Assembly (NCBI GenBank): GCA_033807695.1
Contig: CM066306.1
Location: 4,154,001-4,218,000, forward strand
Reading direction: 5' to 3'
Length of the DNA: 64,000 bases
Source: Daedaleopsis sinensis
Taxonomy: Eukaryota; Basidiomycota; Agaricomycetes; Polyporales; Polyporaceae
Both the position numbers and the translations under genes were made by a program. The notes below the pieces were generated by a model, which saw only the letters and a program-made list of their open reading frames with translations, did no database searches and was not told the DNA's origin. Below are positions 61,792 through 64,000 of this stretch, piece after piece. The first letter of the stretch is position 1; each line of letters begins with the position of its first letter.

Positions 61792-63671
61792 TCAAAACCT
61801 TCGACACTTCCGTCCTCGGGTCCTAGTAGTTGCGATCAACATCGCACGGGCCTGAAGCCTGAGCTCGAAGAAGTGATATTCACCTTCACGAATTACATTT
61901 ACTCTTGAGTGAGCAGCAGCGAGCTCGAAATCGTATTCGAGCTCCTTGATAACTATCTGGCTAGTTGAATGTCCGACATTTTTGCTGGACACGGTGTCGC
62001 ACGCAATCGGTAAGTCGAGTCCGGCGGGCGGGATGTACGGGAGATGAAGCGAGCTATCGCAGGTGGAGGTCGCCACAGGTGTGTCGCGGAGGGGAGCGGC
62101 CGCGGGAATAATCACTTCGGTTGGACAGTCGAACTCCGTTTCGCATTGACTTTTGTTGAGAGCAACGAGTATGATGATCAGAAGCGGATATATACCCTAT
62201 AATACGCGTGATTAACAGGGTGCACTTGTGTCGGGAGCCCCAGTGAGTGAGAGTAATACGCACAATGAGCGGGATCAGACACCCTTCTACCAGGAACTCG
62301 AAGTTGATGTTCCGATTGTCCACATCGGACTGGGTTTGATATACCATGACAAGACTCTGGATGGCCAACATGTACTAGTTGATGAGCACACGTCGTAGCG
62401 GTGGGCACTGTCAAGGATGCTCACCCAAAGAACGCAGTATATGAGGCCCGACTCGACGAACAGAGCGAGAGTTCTTTCAATAACGGTCCCTCGAGACCCT
62501 ATGCGAAGATGGCGTGCTACCGAGACTCGATGAGACCTGTTGCAAAGACTTCAATAACACAGTCTCACTCTTCATCCAAATGCAACGAAGACATACCATG
62601 CTTTACAGGCAATCAAGCTCGTAGCGACGATGTTCGTTACCAAAGACAGCGCAGTTGTTGCTAGACCCCATGGGTCCAGGGTGAAGAAGGATCCGATCGG
62701 GGTTTCGAAGCCTCCCGCTTTGAGATTGCCGTCAATGACTTGTAGCGTGTATTCTACAGTACTTTCGCAGGCATGGCTTGTGGCGATTACTCCGGTCACT
62801 GGATGTTCACAAAGTTAGATGCATCAGGCCGTAAGTGTCGAATTTCAGGCGACGTACCAAATGTCAAGCAGAGAAGCAGTAGGAACAGTATGAGCACTCG
62901 ACGACTGTTTCTCCAAAGGACGCATGCACGCCACGAGACAATGGTGTCACTGAGGACAACCTGTAGTCAAATGTTAGCAAGTAGAAGCGCCACGATCGCA
63001 AGGGATACGGTGCTTACATTAACGGTAAGGCTCGCAGTCCCTACGCACACATGTCGTGACTTCTGGATGAATGTGCCGTCTGCGGGGTATGTGCGATATG
63101 CAGGGTAGTCGTCGTAGATTGACTCATCAATCCTCCCAAGAATATCAAAAATTTGTCCCAGGTTCTGGGCCGCATCGGAGTCGTTTCTCGCGATCCCGCC
63201 AGACAGCGCTTGGAACACTTCTCGCAGGGAAGTTGCCCAATAGATAGTGGTCGATACGAGCAAGGCGATAACAGCGAGGAGGATTACAGCCTTAGCTCTC
63301 GTCTTGAGGATGTCTCGACTGTACGGATCCCGGGTGGTGTCAATTCTACTTATGTCGTTGGCGATGTAGATCGCAACAGAGCAATTACCTAAGGATACTG
63401 ATAGCATGGATTGCGAGAGCGATGTTGATCCCTAGATAACTGTAACTTAGCATCTCACAGACTTCAAAACATACTGGTGCGTACCATAGAACACTGTGAA
63501 TAGGATGACTTTCACACATTGATCGCTCAGCATAGGGATCAAGACGACTTCGTTCACGAGCATTTGCCCTCGACTCAACGTTGTCAAGGATAAGGCATGC
63601 TGCAAGAGAACGTCGGGGATAGAGCAGTTAGAGACAGATTCCGCCGTTGTCAAGGAGGTGTCAGTAGCCAT
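61792..63671 (-). CDS. Orphan multi-pass (about 7-TM) membrane protein of basidiomycete type
   Basis: The start is taken at the ATG at 63671 (MATDTSLTTAESVSN); an in-frame ATG at 63731 is the alternative. Successive minus-strand exons give hydrophobic helices: VKVILFTVFYG, then RAKAVILLAVIALLVSTTIY, CVGTASLTVN, and the family-typical DTIVSWRACVLWRNSRRVLI with ILFLLLCLTFG. LDPWGLATTALSLVTNIVAT, NFEFLVEGCLIPLI and GIYPLLIIILVALNKSQCE follow. A cytosolic tail of about 100 residues ends at 61792. The S-W-R-A-x-V-L-W motif and the final L-I-G-I-Y-P helix place it in a lineage-expanded Agaricomycete family of unknown function, sometimes likened to receptors. A helix-loop region of about 60 residues between TM2 and TM3 (REVFQALSGGIARNDSDAAQ) is extracytosolic by the usual topology. 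Confidence 0.65.
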
Positions 63672-64000
63672 GATAGCTTGGGAAGGAGACTCGTCGAACG
63701 GCGGACCCACTGTCACACAAGCAGCACTCATGCAGTCTAGAGGCGGAGGAGGACTTATACGAGCCAAGATGTCTCCTTTGGGTAAGACTTCGTGCTGTAC
63801 CACAGGTCATGACGGCGGCGGCCTAGTCGAAGGAAGAGATGTTGATAGATCCATCCGCTCAGTTTGTCAGAAAGTCAAGTAGGTGACAGATCCTCCGTTC
63901 GCATCGTCCGCGCTAAGGATGCCATCGCGTTACGGCCCTGCGCGGCGAGGAGCCAGCTCTTCTTTTATAGGTGTATGCCACACTGTCACGACGACGACGG
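63672..64000. other. 5' flank of the membrane-protein gene, right window edge
   Basis: No gene start is recognised. The frame of the neighbouring gene remains open upstream to 63803, so a longer N-terminus is possible. Confidence 0.35.

Overview
This window is nuclear DNA of a filamentous basidiomycete, most likely a polypore-type Agaricomycete. The evidence is dense genes with many 45-100 nt GT-AG introns, GC-rich coding sequence, and families typical of that group: WPVP-type orphan proteins, EF-hand/ZZ proteins, an orphan multi-pass membrane protein and a chromodomain Ty3 retrotransposon. Gene models were joined by hand from reading frames and splice sites. Outer boundaries are better supported than most internal ones; internal exon coordinates are given only where both reading frame and splice sites agree.

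Layout, left: the end of an unknown protein (1-1091); a six-BRCT Brc1/Rtt107-type DNA-damage scaffold (1570-5508, -); member A of a small orphan family (6385-6983, -); a large protein with an MLKL-like helical N-terminus, EF-hand and two ZZ fingers (7283-12002, -); a probable securin (13495-15030, -); a 64-aa membrane microprotein (15167-15405, -); a Zn2Cys6 regulator (17080-19429, +); and a Chk2/Rad53/Cds1 kinase (21062-23840, -).

Middle: orphan-family members B (25016-25724, +) and C (36048-36770, +) are tandem paralogues now separated by a complete 9.4-kb Ty3/gypsy element (25921-35347, coding on -). The element has 261-bp LTRs differing at three sites and a GATAT target duplication. One in-frame stop lies in pol, before the chromodomain. 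An extra ORF follows pol.

Right: an Ariadne RBR ubiquitin ligase (-), GGC1 mitochondrial GTP/GDP carrier (+), SNX3/Grd19 sorting nexin (-), a 1,159-aa disordered DDRRP-repeat protein (-), a short-chain dehydrogenase (-), lysyl-tRNA synthetase with a possible mitochondrial presequence (+), an Hsp110/Sse1 chaperone with upstream heat-shock elements (+), an intron-rich MFS sugar transporter (+) and an orphan multi-pass membrane protein (-).

Most genes are unrelated housekeeping neighbours. The genome-stability set (Brc1-like, Chk2-like, securin-like) is notable but need not be a functional cluster. The strongest candidates for something undescribed are the A/B/C family, the MLKL-like/EF-hand/ZZ protein and the extra ORF of the retrotransposon. 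No rRNA, tRNA or CRISPR array was recognised.
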